Of a DNA stretch of 61,153 nt, positions 6,914-15,601 are shown one piece after another. This DNA comes from an uncultured Collinsella sp. (GTDB lineage Bacteria > Actinomycetota > Coriobacteriia > Coriobacteriales > Coriobacteriaceae): assembly GCA_900541125.1 (NCBI GenBank), contig UQIK01000013.1:1-61153 (forward strand), in the 5' to 3' direction. The first letter of the stretch is position 1. Each line of letters starts with the position of its first letter. The notes beneath the pieces were generated by a model. That model ran no database searches and was not told the origin of the DNA. It saw nothing but the letters and a program-made list of their open reading frames with translations. Position numbers and translations under genes: made by a program.

Positions 6914-9571
6914 ATGAGTGCTGACTACCCGTCAATGACTACGGCCGAGATCCGCTCCAAGTTCCTCAACTTCTTTGAGGAGCGCGGTCTTAAGCTCTAT
7001 CCTTCTTCGTCTCTTGTTCCCGACGATCCTTCGCTGCTGCTTGCCAACGCCGGCATGAACCAGTTTAAGGAGTACTACCAGGGCAAGAAGACCATGAAGG
7101 AGATCGGCGCGATCTCCTGCCAGAAGTGCGTCCGCACCAACGACATCGATTGCATCGGCGAGGACGGCCGTCACCTGTCGTTCTTCGAGATGCTCGGCGA
7201 TTTCTCTTTTGGCGGCGTCTCCAAGGAGCAGGCTTGCGCCTGGGCCTTTGAGCTCATCACCAAGGAGTTTAAGCTGCCGCTCGACCGCCTGTACTTCACC
7301 GTCTTTACCGAGGACGACGAGACCCACGACGTGTGGCGTTCTCTGGGCGTTGCCGAGGACCACATCTCCCGCCTGGGCGAGGACGATAACTTCTGGGCCG
7401 CTGGCCCCACCGGTCCCTGCGGTCCGTGCTCAGAGATCTACTTTGACATGGGCGAGGAGGTCGGCTGCGGCAGCCCCGACTGCAAGCCTGGCTGCGACTG
7501 CGACCGCTTCCTTGAGTTCTGGAACCTCGTGTTTACCCAGTACGACCGTCAGGAGGACGGCTCCATGCCGGAGCTGCCGCACCGCAACCTCGATACGGGC
7601 ATGGGCCTGGAGCGCATGGCTGCTATCATGCAGCACAAGACTGCTAACTACGACGGCGATCTGATGCAGCACCTCATCAAGCTGGGCGAGGAGATCAGCG
7701 GCAAGACCTATGACGCCGACGATTACTCCGGCGCCAGCCGTTCTCTTCGCATCATCGCCGACCACTCCCGCGCCGTCGACTTCATGATCTCTGACGGCAT
7801 CCTGCCCGGTAACGAGGGTCGCGAGTACGTCCTTCGCCGCCTGCTCCGCCGCGCCGTGTTCCACGGTCGCCTGCTGGGCATCGAGGGCGCCTTCCTGACC
7901 AAGTTTATCGACGAGGTCAACGCTCAGATGGGCGAGGCCTATCCTGAGCTGCTCAAGAACGTCGCGCTCGTCAAGGGTATCGTCGCCTCCGAGGAGGAGC
8001 GCTTCTCCACGACGCTCGACAACGGTCGCGTCTACCTGGATGAGGCCCTGGCAGCGCTTGCCGAGGGTGCTGTGCTTCCGGGCGATGTTGCCTTTAAGCT
8101 GCACGACACCTTTGGTTTCCCCATCGACCTGACCGTCGAGATCGCCGGCACCGCTGGCCACGATGTCGATATGGACGGCTTCACTGCCTGCATGGAGGAC
8201 CAGAAGGCCCGCGCCCGCGCCAATGCCAAAGGCGACGCCTGGGGCAGCTTCAACGACGTGTGGGTTGAGCTTTCCGACAAGGTCGCTGCGACCGAGTTCG
8301 ACGGCTATGACAACGATGTGATCGAGGGCGCCAAGGTTGTCGCCATCGTGCGCAACGGCGAGTCCGTCGAGTCCGCTGCCGCCGGCGAGGACGTCGAGGT
8401 TGTGCTCGACCGCACCCCGTTCTATGCCGAGATGGGTGGTCAGCAGGGCGATGCCGGCAAGCTTTCCGCCGAGGGCGTTGTTCTGACCGTTGCCGACACC
8501 AAGGACCACAACGGCCTGTATGCCCACGTCGCGCACGTTGCCGATGGCACGCTGACTGTCGGTGCCGCTGTTACCGCCGCGCTCGACGCCGAGCGCCGTG
8601 GCTTCCTGCGCCGCAACCACACCGCCACGCACCTGCTCGACGCCGCCCTTAAGCAGGTCCTGGGCGAGCACGTCTCCCAGGCCGGCTCGCTGGTGACGCC
8701 TGAGCACCTGCGCTTTGACTTCACGCACTTCGAGGCTCTGTCCTCCGAGCAGCTCAAGGCTGTCGAGGACCTGGTCAACCAGCAGATCTTCGCTTCCAAG
8801 CCGGTCGTGACCCGTGTCATGGGCATTGACGAGGCTAAGGCCGCCGGCGCTGTCGCTCTGTTTGGCGAGAAGTACGGCGATGTCGTCCGCGTCGTCTCCG
8901 TGGGCGCCGAGGACCAGCCGTTCTCCCGCGAGCTCTGCGGTGGCACGCACGCTGCCAACACTGCTGAGATCGGCCTGTTCAAGATCATTTCCGAGTCCTC
9001 TACGGGCTCGAATGTCCGTCGTATCGAGGCCGTGACCTCTAAGGGTGCTCTCGACTATATGGCCGACCGCCTGGCGCTCGTCGACGCCGCCGCCGCTGCG
9101 CTCAAGTGCCGCGTAGACGAGGTTCCCGCTCGCGTGGAGAACCTGCAGGCCGAGCTGCGCGAGACGTCCAATAAGCTCAAGAAGGCTCTGACCGGTGGCT
9201 CCTCCGACGCCATCTCCAGCGCCATCGAGGGCGCCGTCGAGCTCGACGGCTATAAGCTCGTTGTCGCTGAGCTCCAGGGCCTTGAGGCTGCCGACCTGCG
9301 CAACGTATGGGATACCGTGCATCAGAAGGTCGCCGGCCCTGTCGCTTGTGTCGTCGCCAGCGTGACTGAGAAGGGCACTCCGGCCCTGCTCGCTGCCGGC
9401 TCCGATGACGCCGTCAAGGCCGGTTTCCACGCCGGTAACGTGATCAAGCAGATCGCGGGTCTGGTCGACGGTCGCGGTGGCGGTCGTCCCAACATGGCTC
9501 AGGCCGGTGGCAAGAATGCTGCCGGCATCGCCGATGCCCTCGCGGCCGCTAAGACCGCGCTCGGCGCCTAA
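6914..9571 (+). CDS. alaS: Alanyl-tRNA synthetase
   Basis: This class II synthetase of 885 residues charges tRNA-Ala in the cytoplasm. The N-terminal catalytic core contains ANAGMNQFK and KCVRTNDID. The editing domain holds the zinc-binding HTATHLL motif (near residue 570) and CGGTHA (near 675). The C-Ala domain ends in GRGGGRPNMAQAGG, which is typical of the family. The ATG at 6914 has GAGGAG 10 bases upstream; a second in-frame ATG at 6932 lacks a ribosome site. Length and motifs are normal. ruvX follows after 17 bases, so the two are probably co-transcribed. Confidence 0.98.
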   Translation: MSADYPSMTTAEIRSKFLNFFEERGLKLYPSSSLVPDDPSLLLANAGMNQFKEYYQGKKTMKEIGAISCQKCVRTNDIDCIGEDGRHLSFFEMLGDFSFGGVSKEQACAWAFELITKEFKLPLDRLYFTVFTEDDETHDVWRSLGVAEDHISRLGEDDNFWAAGPTGPCGPCSEIYFDMGEEVGCGSPDCKPGCDCDRFLEFWNLVFTQYDRQEDGSMPELPHRNLDTGMGLERMAAIMQHKTANYDGDLMQHLIKLGEEISGKTYDADDYSGASRSLRIIADHSRAVDFMISDGILPGNEGREYVLRRLLRRAVFHGRLLGIEGAFLTKFIDEVNAQMGEAYPELLKNVALVKGIVASEEERFSTTLDNGRVYLDEALAALAEGAVLPGDVAFKLHDTFGFPIDLTVEIAGTAGHDVDMDGFTACMEDQKARARANAKGDAWGSFNDVWVELSDKVAATEFDGYDNDVIEGAKVVAIVRNGESVESAAAGEDVEVVLDRTPFYAEMGGQQGDAGKLSAEGVVLTVADTKDHNGLYAHVAHVADGTLTVGAAVTAALDAERRGFLRRNHTATHLLDAALKQVLGEHVSQAGSLVTPEHLRFDFTHFEALSSEQLKAVEDLVNQQIFASKPVVTRVMGIDEAKAAGAVALFGEKYGDVVRVVSVGAEDQPFSRELCGGTHAANTAEIGLFKIISESSTGSNVRRIEAVTSKGALDYMADRLALVDAAAAALKCRVDEVPARVENLQAELRETSNKLKKALTGGSSDAISSAIEGAVELDGYKLVVAELQGLEAADLRNVWDTVHQKVAGPVACVVASVTEKGTPALLAAGSDDAVKAGFHAGNVIKQIAGLVDGRGGGRPNMAQAGGKNAAGIADALAAAKTALGA

Positions 9572-9588
9572 GAATCTAAGAAGTCGCT

Positions 9589-10017
9589 GTGGTTGCGCTC
9601 GCGCTGGACATAGGGGAGACCAGGATTGGCATCGCCGTCTCGAGCCGTGATGGCAAGATGGCGATGCCTGTCAAGGTGCTTCCGGCTGCCGAGGTCACCG
9701 GTATGGCCAAGACGTTCCGCTACCTGGTTGAGGACTATGAGCCCGACATCCTGGTAAGCGGACGTCCCCTGACCATGGCCGGTGAGCCCGGCCCCCAGGC
9801 CGAGCGCGTCGCCGCCGTGGCCCAAAAGATTGCCGACGAGCTCGAACTTCCGCTGGAGTTTGAGGACGAGCGTCTGTCCTCTCAGGAGGCCAAGCGAATC
9901 CTGCGAGAGCAGGGACTCAACGAAAAGCAGATGAGGGGCAAGATTGACATGATTGCCGCCAGCCTGTTTTTGCAGACGTGGCTTGATCGTAAAAACGAGG
10001 AGGTTTCGCATGCCTAG
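9589..10017 (+). CDS. ruvX: Holliday-junction resolvase-like RuvX (YqgF)
   Basis: This is a 142-residue RNase H-fold protein. Motifs include ALDIGETRIGIAVS at the N-terminus, SGRPLTMAGEPGPQ, DERLSSQEA and a C-terminal IDMIAASLFLQTWLD, all family hallmarks with conserved acidic residues. Members process the 5' end of pre-16S rRNA and may act on Holliday junctions. The GTG at 9589 follows AAGAAG. The gene overlaps mltG by 8 bases, the usual alaS-ruvX-mltG order in Gram-positive bacteria. Confidence 0.93.
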   Translation: MVALALDIGETRIGIAVSSRDGKMAMPVKVLPAAEVTGMAKTFRYLVEDYEPDILVSGRPLTMAGEPGPQAERVAAVAQKIADELELPLEFEDERLSSQEAKRILREQGLNEKQMRGKIDMIAASLFLQTWLDRKNEEVSHA

Positions 10018-11443
10018 CGCTCCCGATCCGCGCCAGCCGAATCGTACACGTCAGCCGGCGTCGCGTCCTGCCCAGCCTGGCCAGCGTCCGGCACAGCCGA
10101 CCCAGCGCGCAGCTCAGTCTGCCGCGCGCCCGGTGCAGTCCTCCTCTCGTTCGGCCCAACCTGTTCAACGGACGGGTCAGCAGCCTTCTGCTCGTTCGGT
10201 TCAGTATCCGGCTTCTCACGCGGCTCAGCAGCCCACTGCTCGTTCGGCTCAGCCTGCAGGCGGTGCTCGCTTTAAGCAACAGGCACCCACCCAGCGAACG
10301 CAGGCCCCCCAATTGCATTCGCATCACGCTCGCGATTCGCATGGCGTTGCTCCGGCGACTCGCTCGAGCTACAACACGCATGCTCGTCGCGGTGCTCAAA
10401 AGAAGAGTTCTCCGGTTCCTATGATCATCGGCGTTGTGGTGGCCGTAATCGCGCTTGCTATTATCGCTTTCTTTGTCGTGCCTGCCGTCAAGGGCTTCTT
10501 TGCCGGTGAGGATACGAAGGTCACGGCTGGTCAGCAGGTTACGGTGACCATTCCCGACGGTGCTTCGGGTGATGCGATCGCCTCGATTCTCTCCGAGAAC
10601 CATATCGTCGAAAATCCCAAGGATTACTACGCGGCGGTGAAAAAGCTCAACGCCGATATGTCGCTCAAGCCTGGTACTTATTCGTTCACCACACTCATGG
10701 ATGCGACCAAGGTTGTTCAGCAGCTCATGGAAGGCCCCAACGCGGGCTCCAATGCGCTGACTATCCCTGAGGGTCTGACAGTCGATCAAGTCGCCGACCG
10801 CGTGGCCCAGGCCTACGACAGTATCTCCAAGGAAGACTTCCTCAACCAGGCCAAGGCCTCCAACTACGTGGACGACTATAGCTTCCTTAAGGGCGCCGCC
10901 AACGACTCGCTCGAGGGTTTCTTGTTCCCCAAGACCTATTCGTTGGGTGATTCGCCGACGGCCGATGACGTGATTCGCGCTATGCTCGATCAGTTTAAGA
11001 CCGAGTACAAGTCGCTTGACTTTGCGAGCTGCGAAGCCAAGATCAAGGAGCGCTATGGTGTGGAGATGTCCGACTACGACATCGTCAACTTGGCCTCTAT
11101 CGTTGAGCGCGAGGGCCTCAACGCCGATCAACGTGCGCACGTGGCCTCGGTCTTCTACAACCGCCTTGCCGGCAAGCTCGACGGTCTGCGCTATCTCAAC
11201 AGCGATGCGACCATGATGTATGTCACCGGTGGCGAGGTTACCGCCGACGACCTGCAGAGCGATAGTCCGTATAACACCTATAAGCATGAGGGCCTGCCGC
11301 CCACGCCCATCTGCTCTCCGTCGCTCGAGGCACTCAAGGCCACGCTTGAGCCGACCGACTCCGATGACCTGTATTTCTACATTACGCAGGACGAGGAGTA
11401 CTTCTCGCAAACCTACGAAGAGCATCAACAGTCTTGGAATTAG
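10010..11443 (+). CDS. mltG: Endolytic transglycosylase MltG with long disordered N-tail
   Basis: The 477-residue protein cleaves nascent peptidoglycan glycan strands at the membrane. About 135 N-terminal residues form a low-complexity cytoplasmic tail rich in Gln, Pro, Arg, Ser and Ala. A membrane helix (VPMIIGVVVAVIALAIIAFF) follows, then the LysM-like and YceG catalytic region with ASIVEREG (catalytic Glu), YNRLAGKLDGLRYLNSDAT and SPYNTYKHEGLPPTPI. The ATG at 10010 has GAGGAGG 6 bases upstream and lies inside the end of ruvX. The unusually long tail may recruit division or cell-wall partners; that is inference. Confidence 0.93.
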   Translation: MPSAPDPRQPNRTRQPASRPAQPGQRPAQPTQRAAQSAARPVQSSSRSAQPVQRTGQQPSARSVQYPASHAAQQPTARSAQPAGGARFKQQAPTQRTQAPQLHSHHARDSHGVAPATRSSYNTHARRGAQKKSSPVPMIIGVVVAVIALAIIAFFVVPAVKGFFAGEDTKVTAGQQVTVTIPDGASGDAIASILSENHIVENPKDYYAAVKKLNADMSLKPGTYSFTTLMDATKVVQQLMEGPNAGSNALTIPEGLTVDQVADRVAQAYDSISKEDFLNQAKASNYVDDYSFLKGAANDSLEGFLFPKTYSLGDSPTADDVIRAMLDQFKTEYKSLDFASCEAKIKERYGVEMSDYDIVNLASIVEREGLNADQRAHVASVFYNRLAGKLDGLRYLNSDATMMYVTGGEVTADDLQSDSPYNTYKHEGLPPTPICSPSLEALKATLEPTDSDDLYFYITQDEEYFSQTYEEHQQSWN

Positions 11444-11444
11444 C

Positions 11445-11942
11445 ATGAGGATTTTTAGCCCCAAACGATACGTTGCCTCGGTCGATCGCATCGACCTTGA
11501 TACCCTGTGGGCCGACGGCAAACGCGCCATTCTGCTCGATCGCGATAACACCCTGGTGCCGCGCGACACCGAGCAGGTTCCCGCCGCGGTTTCCGCCTGG
11601 CTCGATACCGCCCGCGCCAAAGGCTTTAAGCTGTGCATGGTGTCCAACAACTGGCATCGCGACCAGGTCATGAGCTCTGCACGCGAGCTGGGACTCGAGG
11701 CCATCAGCCACGCCATGAAGCCGGCGCCGTTTGCCCTCAAGGCGGGTCTTAAGCGCCTCGGCGCCACGGCCGACGAGGCGGTGCTGATCGGTGATCAGCT
11801 CTACACTGACGTGTGGAGCGGCAATTTTGCCGGCGTCGATACTATCCTGGTTAAGCCGCAGGCAACCCAGGACCTGTGGTACACGCAGATCTTCCGTATC
11901 TTTGAGCGCCGGGCCCTGCGCGACCTTCCCTGCGAGGAATAG
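11445..11942 (+). CDS. HAD-superfamily phosphatase, YqeG/IIIA type
   Basis: The 165-residue protein carries the HAD nucleophile motif LLDRDNTLVP (DxDxT) near residue 28, the Ser/Thr motif MVSNNW, a Lys in HAMKPAPFAL and the acidic motif VLIGDQLYTDVW. This order matches the YqeG/PGP family; phosphatidylglycerophosphate phosphatase activity is known for plant and fungal relatives. The bacterial substrate is not established. The ATG is one base after the mltG stop, so the gene is operonic. Length is normal. Confidence 0.87.
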   Translation: MRIFSPKRYVASVDRIDLDTLWADGKRAILLDRDNTLVPRDTEQVPAAVSAWLDTARAKGFKLCMVSNNWHRDQVMSSARELGLEAISHAMKPAPFALKAGLKRLGATADEAVLIGDQLYTDVWSGNFAGVDTILVKPQATQDLWYTQIFRIFERRALRDLPCEE

Positions 11943-11950
11943 GTCTTGCT

Positions 11951-12484
11951 ATGTCCCAGCACACTAAACACGGCTGCGACCATATCTTCTTTATCGGCTT
12001 TTTGGGCGCGGGCAAATCGACGCTCGCGCGCAACGTCGGCACTATGTTTAAGCGGCGTTTTATCGATACCGATCGCCTGGTCGTGCGCCGCTGCGGCAAG
12101 TCGGTAACCGAGATTTTTGAGACCGAGGGCGAGGATCGTTTTCGTGAGCTCGAGACCTCGGCGCTCCGTTCGCTCCAAAGCGAGCGCAGCCTGTTGGTTT
12201 CGTGCGGGGGCGGTATCGTCGAGACGCCGGTGAATATTGAGCTGATGCACGAAATGGGTACCTGCGTGTACCTCGAGGGCGACTTCGAGGATTCGATTCG
12301 CCAGATTCGTCGGTCCGACACGCGCCCCGATTTCCGCTCGCCCGAGCATGCCGCGCGTCTGTTTGAGCATCGCCGTCCGCTGTATCGCCAGGCCGCCGAT
12401 ATTACCCTTGATATTCGCAACAAGTCCTTCGAGGACGTTTCCTACCTTTGTGCCGAGATGCTTTTGGAGCGTGGACTGCTATGA
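11951..12484 (+). CDS. aroK: Shikimate kinase
   Basis: The 177-residue P-loop kinase converts shikimate to shikimate-3-phosphate. Visible features are Walker A GFLGAGKST, shikimate-binding DTDR, RFRELE, the CGGGIV loop and lid-region RPDFRSPEHAARLFEHR. All key residues look intact. It follows the HAD gene after 8 bases and overlaps the next gene, a decayed aroB homologue, by ATGA. The retained kinase beside a non-catalytic AroB-like protein is odd, because the pathway then needs another route to dehydroquinate or imported shikimate. Confidence 0.9.
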   Translation: MSQHTKHGCDHIFFIGFLGAGKSTLARNVGTMFKRRFIDTDRLVVRRCGKSVTEIFETEGEDRFRELETSALRSLQSERSLLVSCGGGIVETPVNIELMHEMGTCVYLEGDFEDSIRQIRRSDTRPDFRSPEHAARLFEHRRPLYRQAADITLDIRNKSFEDVSYLCAEMLLERGLL

Positions 12485-13590
12485 TTCGCCGTCAACTGAT
12501 CAATTTCCAAAATCGCAGCGTCGATGTCCGTGTCGGATTGGGTGCGTTCGATGAGCTTTCGCGCATGTTTGCCTCGGCCGTGGGCAAGCCTAAGCGCGCG
12601 ATGGTGGTTTGGAACCCCGCCTCGTCAGAACGTTTTGATGAGGTCGTCGAGCATGCGCTGGTCGATGCCGGCTTTGCCGTGTCGCCGCTCGTCCTCGAGG
12701 TTTCGCCTGCCGGTGCTACGCTGGCCGATGCCGATACCGTCTTTGGCGCCCTGTCGGCTAACGGCATTACCTGCGACGATCTGGTTGTCGCCGTTGGCGA
12801 TGTCGCAACCTGCTCGGTTGTTACCTGGTGCGCCAACCAGTGGTGCGGTCGCACCGAGTGCGCGCTGCTGCCGACGACGTTCGACGCCATGCTCACGGTC
12901 GCGACGACCATGAAGCCGCTCGTCGCCTCGTCGGCCAATGCGCTTCCCGCTATCGCGTTTCGTCCCGAACCGGGCTTGGTTGTGTGTGACCTCGACCTTG
13001 TTCGCGAGGCGGACCCCGAGGACCTCAAGCTCGGCTTTGCGGTACTTGTTGGCACCATGCTTTCGAGCAGTAAGTCCCGCTGGAATCAGTTTACTGAGAC
13101 CGTCCCCGAGATTCTCGCGGGCGAGGAAGTCGCGCTCGTCAATGCTGTTCAATGGTCTCAGACTGCCCGCAAGGACGTACTGATGGCCACGAACCCGAGT
13201 GCCCGCCATGCGCTCGATTTTGGCAAGACGGGGGAGCGCACCCTGCGCGCCTGCTTGGGCGATGCCGCTTCGCAGGTCCCTGCCTACCAGCTGTTGTCTG
13301 AGGGCATGCGCTTTGAGGCGCGCCTAGCACATGATGCCTGCGACTTCGATATCGACTATGTGTTTGATGTCGATGACTGCCTGGAGGACTTTGGTATCGA
13401 GGAACTTGCCTTCGATCTGGAGCCTGCCGCATATATTGAGGAGTTCCGTAGGCAGCAGTTTGTTCGCTCAAACCGCAGCATGTTGCCGCTGCCCGCGGCT
13501 CTCGGCGCCATTCGCCTAACGAACGTTGAGGACGAGGTTCTTGAGCGCCATGCTCACGCCTACCTGGCTTCTCGCAAAGAACTTCTCTAA
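12481..13590 (+). CDS. 3-dehydroquinate synthase homologue lacking active-site residues
   Basis: The 369-residue protein has the length and fold pattern of AroB but not its active site. The NAD-binding GGGVVGD loop is reduced to VVAVGDVAT. The family PTTLL..VDSSVGGKT region reads LPTTFDAMLTVATTMKPL. The metal ligands appear lost: GLAEVIK becomes GFAVLVG, FGHTFGHAIE becomes FGKTGERTLR, and HGEAV is absent at LLSEGMRFE. The frame is intact and starts inside the aroK stop (ATGA), so it is maintained and translated. It may be a structural or regulatory relic, or have a new activity. Family membership is inferred from position and residual similarity. Confidence 0.7.
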   Translation: MIRRQLINFQNRSVDVRVGLGAFDELSRMFASAVGKPKRAMVVWNPASSERFDEVVEHALVDAGFAVSPLVLEVSPAGATLADADTVFGALSANGITCDDLVVAVGDVATCSVVTWCANQWCGRTECALLPTTFDAMLTVATTMKPLVASSANALPAIAFRPEPGLVVCDLDLVREADPEDLKLGFAVLVGTMLSSSKSRWNQFTETVPEILAGEEVALVNAVQWSQTARKDVLMATNPSARHALDFGKTGERTLRACLGDAASQVPAYQLLSEGMRFEARLAHDACDFDIDYVFDVDDCLEDFGIEELAFDLEPAAYIEEFRRQQFVRSNRSMLPLPAALGAIRLTNVEDEVLERHAHAYLASRKELL

Positions 13591-13627
13591 GATTTATTGA
13601 CTTCCATCGTCTTTCGTATCATGTTGA

Positions 13628-13690
13628 GGGGCGGGTTTCCAATCGGTTGCGGATCGCATGCGATTCCGTCGTTCGGTTGAGACCCGTCCC
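13628..13690. repeat. 63-base near-perfect inverted repeat (long hairpin)
   Basis: The left half starting GGGGCGGGTTTC pairs along its whole length with the right half ending GAGACCCGTCCC. Roughly 29 pairs include a few G-U pairs, one bulged base on each side and a small internal mismatch. The centre is the perfect palindrome ATCGCATGCGAT. No U-run follows directly. It lies between the aroB homologue and the M24 peptidase, about 30 bases before the peptidase start. It could be a transcription barrier, a stable leader hairpin or a protein-binding palindrome. Confidence 0.8.
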
Positions 13691-13722
13691 GTCTATATAG
13701 AGACAACAAGAAAGGAATCTGC

Positions 13723-14853
13723 ATGTCTGAGTTTGCTGCCGGTCCTGCCGGTCGTATCGAGCGTGTCCGTGCCCTGATGGCCGAGCGTGGCTACGACGCC
13801 ATCGTGGTGCGCGACGAGGCCAACCTTCGTTGGCTTACGGGCGTGAAGGGCGTCTTCGACTACACCTTCGAGTTTCCGCACGCTGCGTTTATTACGGCCG
13901 ACCAGTGCCTGTTCCATACCGACTCGCGCTACCTCAACAGCTTTGAGGAGAACACGCCCGCCGGCAGCCCCTGGGTCTACGACATGGACGAGGGCACCAT
14001 CCCCGGTTGGGTCGCCGGCAAGATCGCGGCCAACAAGTGCCGCGTCTGCGCTGTCGAGGACGACATGCAGATCAACTTCTATCAGGGTATTCAGCGTGGT
14101 CTGGAGGATCGTTCCGTCGCCTGCATGCTGCCGCTGATGCATGCCGACATTCGCAAGATGCGCGCCATCAAGGACGCTGAGGAGATCGAGCTCATGCGCC
14201 ATGCGCAGTCGATCACCGACGCCGCCTTCCAGCACATGCTCGGCTTTATTAAGCCTGGTATGACCGAGAAGCAGGTTCGCAACGAGCTCGAGAACTTTAT
14301 GTTCGCCAACGGCGCCGATAGCCTTGCCTTCGGTTCCATCGTCGCGAGCGGCCCCAACACCGCCAATCCGCATGCCGTCCCGAGCGACCGTGTGATCGAG
14401 AAGGGCGATTTCGTTCTCATGGATTATGGCGCGGGTTATTGCGATTACCGCTCCGACATGACGCGCACTGTCGTGATGGGCGAGCCCACCCAGGAGCAGC
14501 TCGACCTGTACGCACTCGTGCGCCGTACGCACGAGGAGTGCGTCGCCGCCATCCATCCGGGCGTTGAGGGCAACGACATTTTCAAGCTTTCCAAGAAGAT
14601 CATCGGCGATGCCGGCTATGGCGATTACTACAACCATGGTCTGGGTCACGGCGTGGGCATCGACATCCATGAGCTGCCCAACTTCAACCGAAGCAAGAAT
14701 ATCATCGAGGTCGGCTCGGTTATCACCATGGAGCCCGGCGTGTACCTGCCCGGCGTGGGCGGCGTGCGCCTGGAGGATTACGGCGTGGTCACCGAGAACG
14801 GCTACGAGCCCTTCACCAAGACGCCGCATGACCTTCACGTCATCGATTGCTAG
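13723..14853 (+). CDS. M24 metallopeptidase, Xaa-Pro aminopeptidase/dipeptidase type
   Basis: The 376-residue cytosolic peptidase releases N-terminal residues before proline. It has an N-terminal creatinase-like domain (about 1-140) and a C-terminal pita-bread domain with the metal ligands: MDYGAGY and RSDMTRTV (two Asp), GLGHGVGIDIHE (His), TMEPGVY and RLEDYGVV (two Glu). GAAAGGAA lies before the ATG. Neighbours aroB-like upstream and efp downstream are typical of this lineage. Whether it is PepP or PepQ type cannot be decided. Confidence 0.92.
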   Translation: MSEFAAGPAGRIERVRALMAERGYDAIVVRDEANLRWLTGVKGVFDYTFEFPHAAFITADQCLFHTDSRYLNSFEENTPAGSPWVYDMDEGTIPGWVAGKIAANKCRVCAVEDDMQINFYQGIQRGLEDRSVACMLPLMHADIRKMRAIKDAEEIELMRHAQSITDAAFQHMLGFIKPGMTEKQVRNELENFMFANGADSLAFGSIVASGPNTANPHAVPSDRVIEKGDFVLMDYGAGYCDYRSDMTRTVVMGEPTQEQLDLYALVRRTHEECVAAIHPGVEGNDIFKLSKKIIGDAGYGDYYNHGLGHGVGIDIHELPNFNRSKNIIEVGSVITMEPGVYLPGVGGVRLEDYGVVTENGYEPFTKTPHDLHVIDC

Positions 14854-14876
14854 TCTACTTTGGTAGATAGTTTGGG

Positions 14877-14919
14877 GCGGGGCGTCCGGATCGATTCGGA
14901 CGCCCCGCGTTCTCTTTTT
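14877..14919 (+). terminator. Terminator after the M24 peptidase gene
   Basis: GCGGGGCGTCCG (14877-14888) pairs perfectly with CGGACGCCCCGC (14897-14908) around an 8-base loop. TTCTCTTTTT follows. Confidence 0.92.
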
Positions 14920-14950
14920 ATGCACTCGCTGCAGGCGCCGTCTGCAAGTG

Positions 14951-14956
14951 TATAAT
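14951..14956 (+). promoter_or_regulatory. Candidate -10 element for the efp-recN run
   Basis: A perfect TATAAT lies 58 bases before the efp start, preceded by TG (nearly an extended -10). The -35 region is poor. It lies just after a strong terminator, so a promoter is expected here. Confidence 0.5.
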
Positions 14957-15013
14957 TTCCATCGTATGTAATTTGGACGCTCGTGCGTTCTGCCCATAAC
15001 AAGAAAGGTCGCT

Positions 15014-15577
15014 ATGCCTACCATTTCTACCGCCGACTTCAAGAACGGCCTCGGTCTCCGCATCAAGGACAAGGTCTACACCATCGTCGAGTTCCAGCAT
15101 GTCAAGCCGGGTAAGGGCGGCGCGTTTGTGCGCTACAAGACCCGCGACATCAAGAGCGGCCGCGTCGTCGAGAACACCTGCAACGCCGGCACTAAGTTCG
15201 AGAGCGTCATGCTCACCACCCGTGAGTTCCAGTACCTCTACAACGATGGCACCGACTACATCTTCATGGACAACGAGTCCTATGAGCAGGTTCCCGTTCC
15301 CGAGGACATGGTGGGCGAGAACTCCAAGTGGCTGCGCGAGAACGATATCTGCCAGCTGCTCTTCGCCGACGATGAGCTCATGGGCGTGACCCCGCCGATG
15401 TTCATCGAGACCACCATCGTCCAGACCGACCCGGGCTTTAAGGGCGACACCGTCCAGGGTTCCACTAAGCCGGCCACGATCGACACCGGCGCTGTCATCC
15501 AGGTCCCCATGTACCTCAACGAGGGCGAGGTCATTAAGGTTGACACCCGCGACGGCAAGTTCGTCTCCCGCGTCTAG
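15014..15577 (+). CDS. efp: Translation elongation factor P
   Basis: The 187-residue protein has three beta-barrel domains. The tip of domain I carries KPGKGGAF, with the lysine that is modified in some bacteria, and domain III contains DTGAVIQVPMYLNEGE. EF-P relieves ribosome stalling at polyproline stretches. AGAAAGG precedes the ATG. Length is normal. It heads a compact run leading to asp23 and nusB. Confidence 0.97.
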   Translation: MPTISTADFKNGLGLRIKDKVYTIVEFQHVKPGKGGAFVRYKTRDIKSGRVVENTCNAGTKFESVMLTTREFQYLYNDGTDYIFMDNESYEQVPVPEDMVGENSKWLRENDICQLLFADDELMGVTPPMFIETTIVQTDPGFKGDTVQGSTKPATIDTGAVIQVPMYLNEGEVIKVDTRDGKFVSRV

Positions 15578-15601
15578 CAACCAACTCTTCTAGGAGGACT
15601 C

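Noticed and set aside
7430..9430. A 666-codon open frame on the minus strand opposite alaS
   Set aside because: It is a shadow of alaS caused by codon bias; it has no ribosome site and repetitive Leu/Val/Gly/Asp composition, while alaS is beyond doubt.
13597..13630. TTGACT-based promoter for the M24 peptidase
   Set aside because: The only decent -10 candidates are at wrong spacing (14 bases to TATCAT), so I did not call it.
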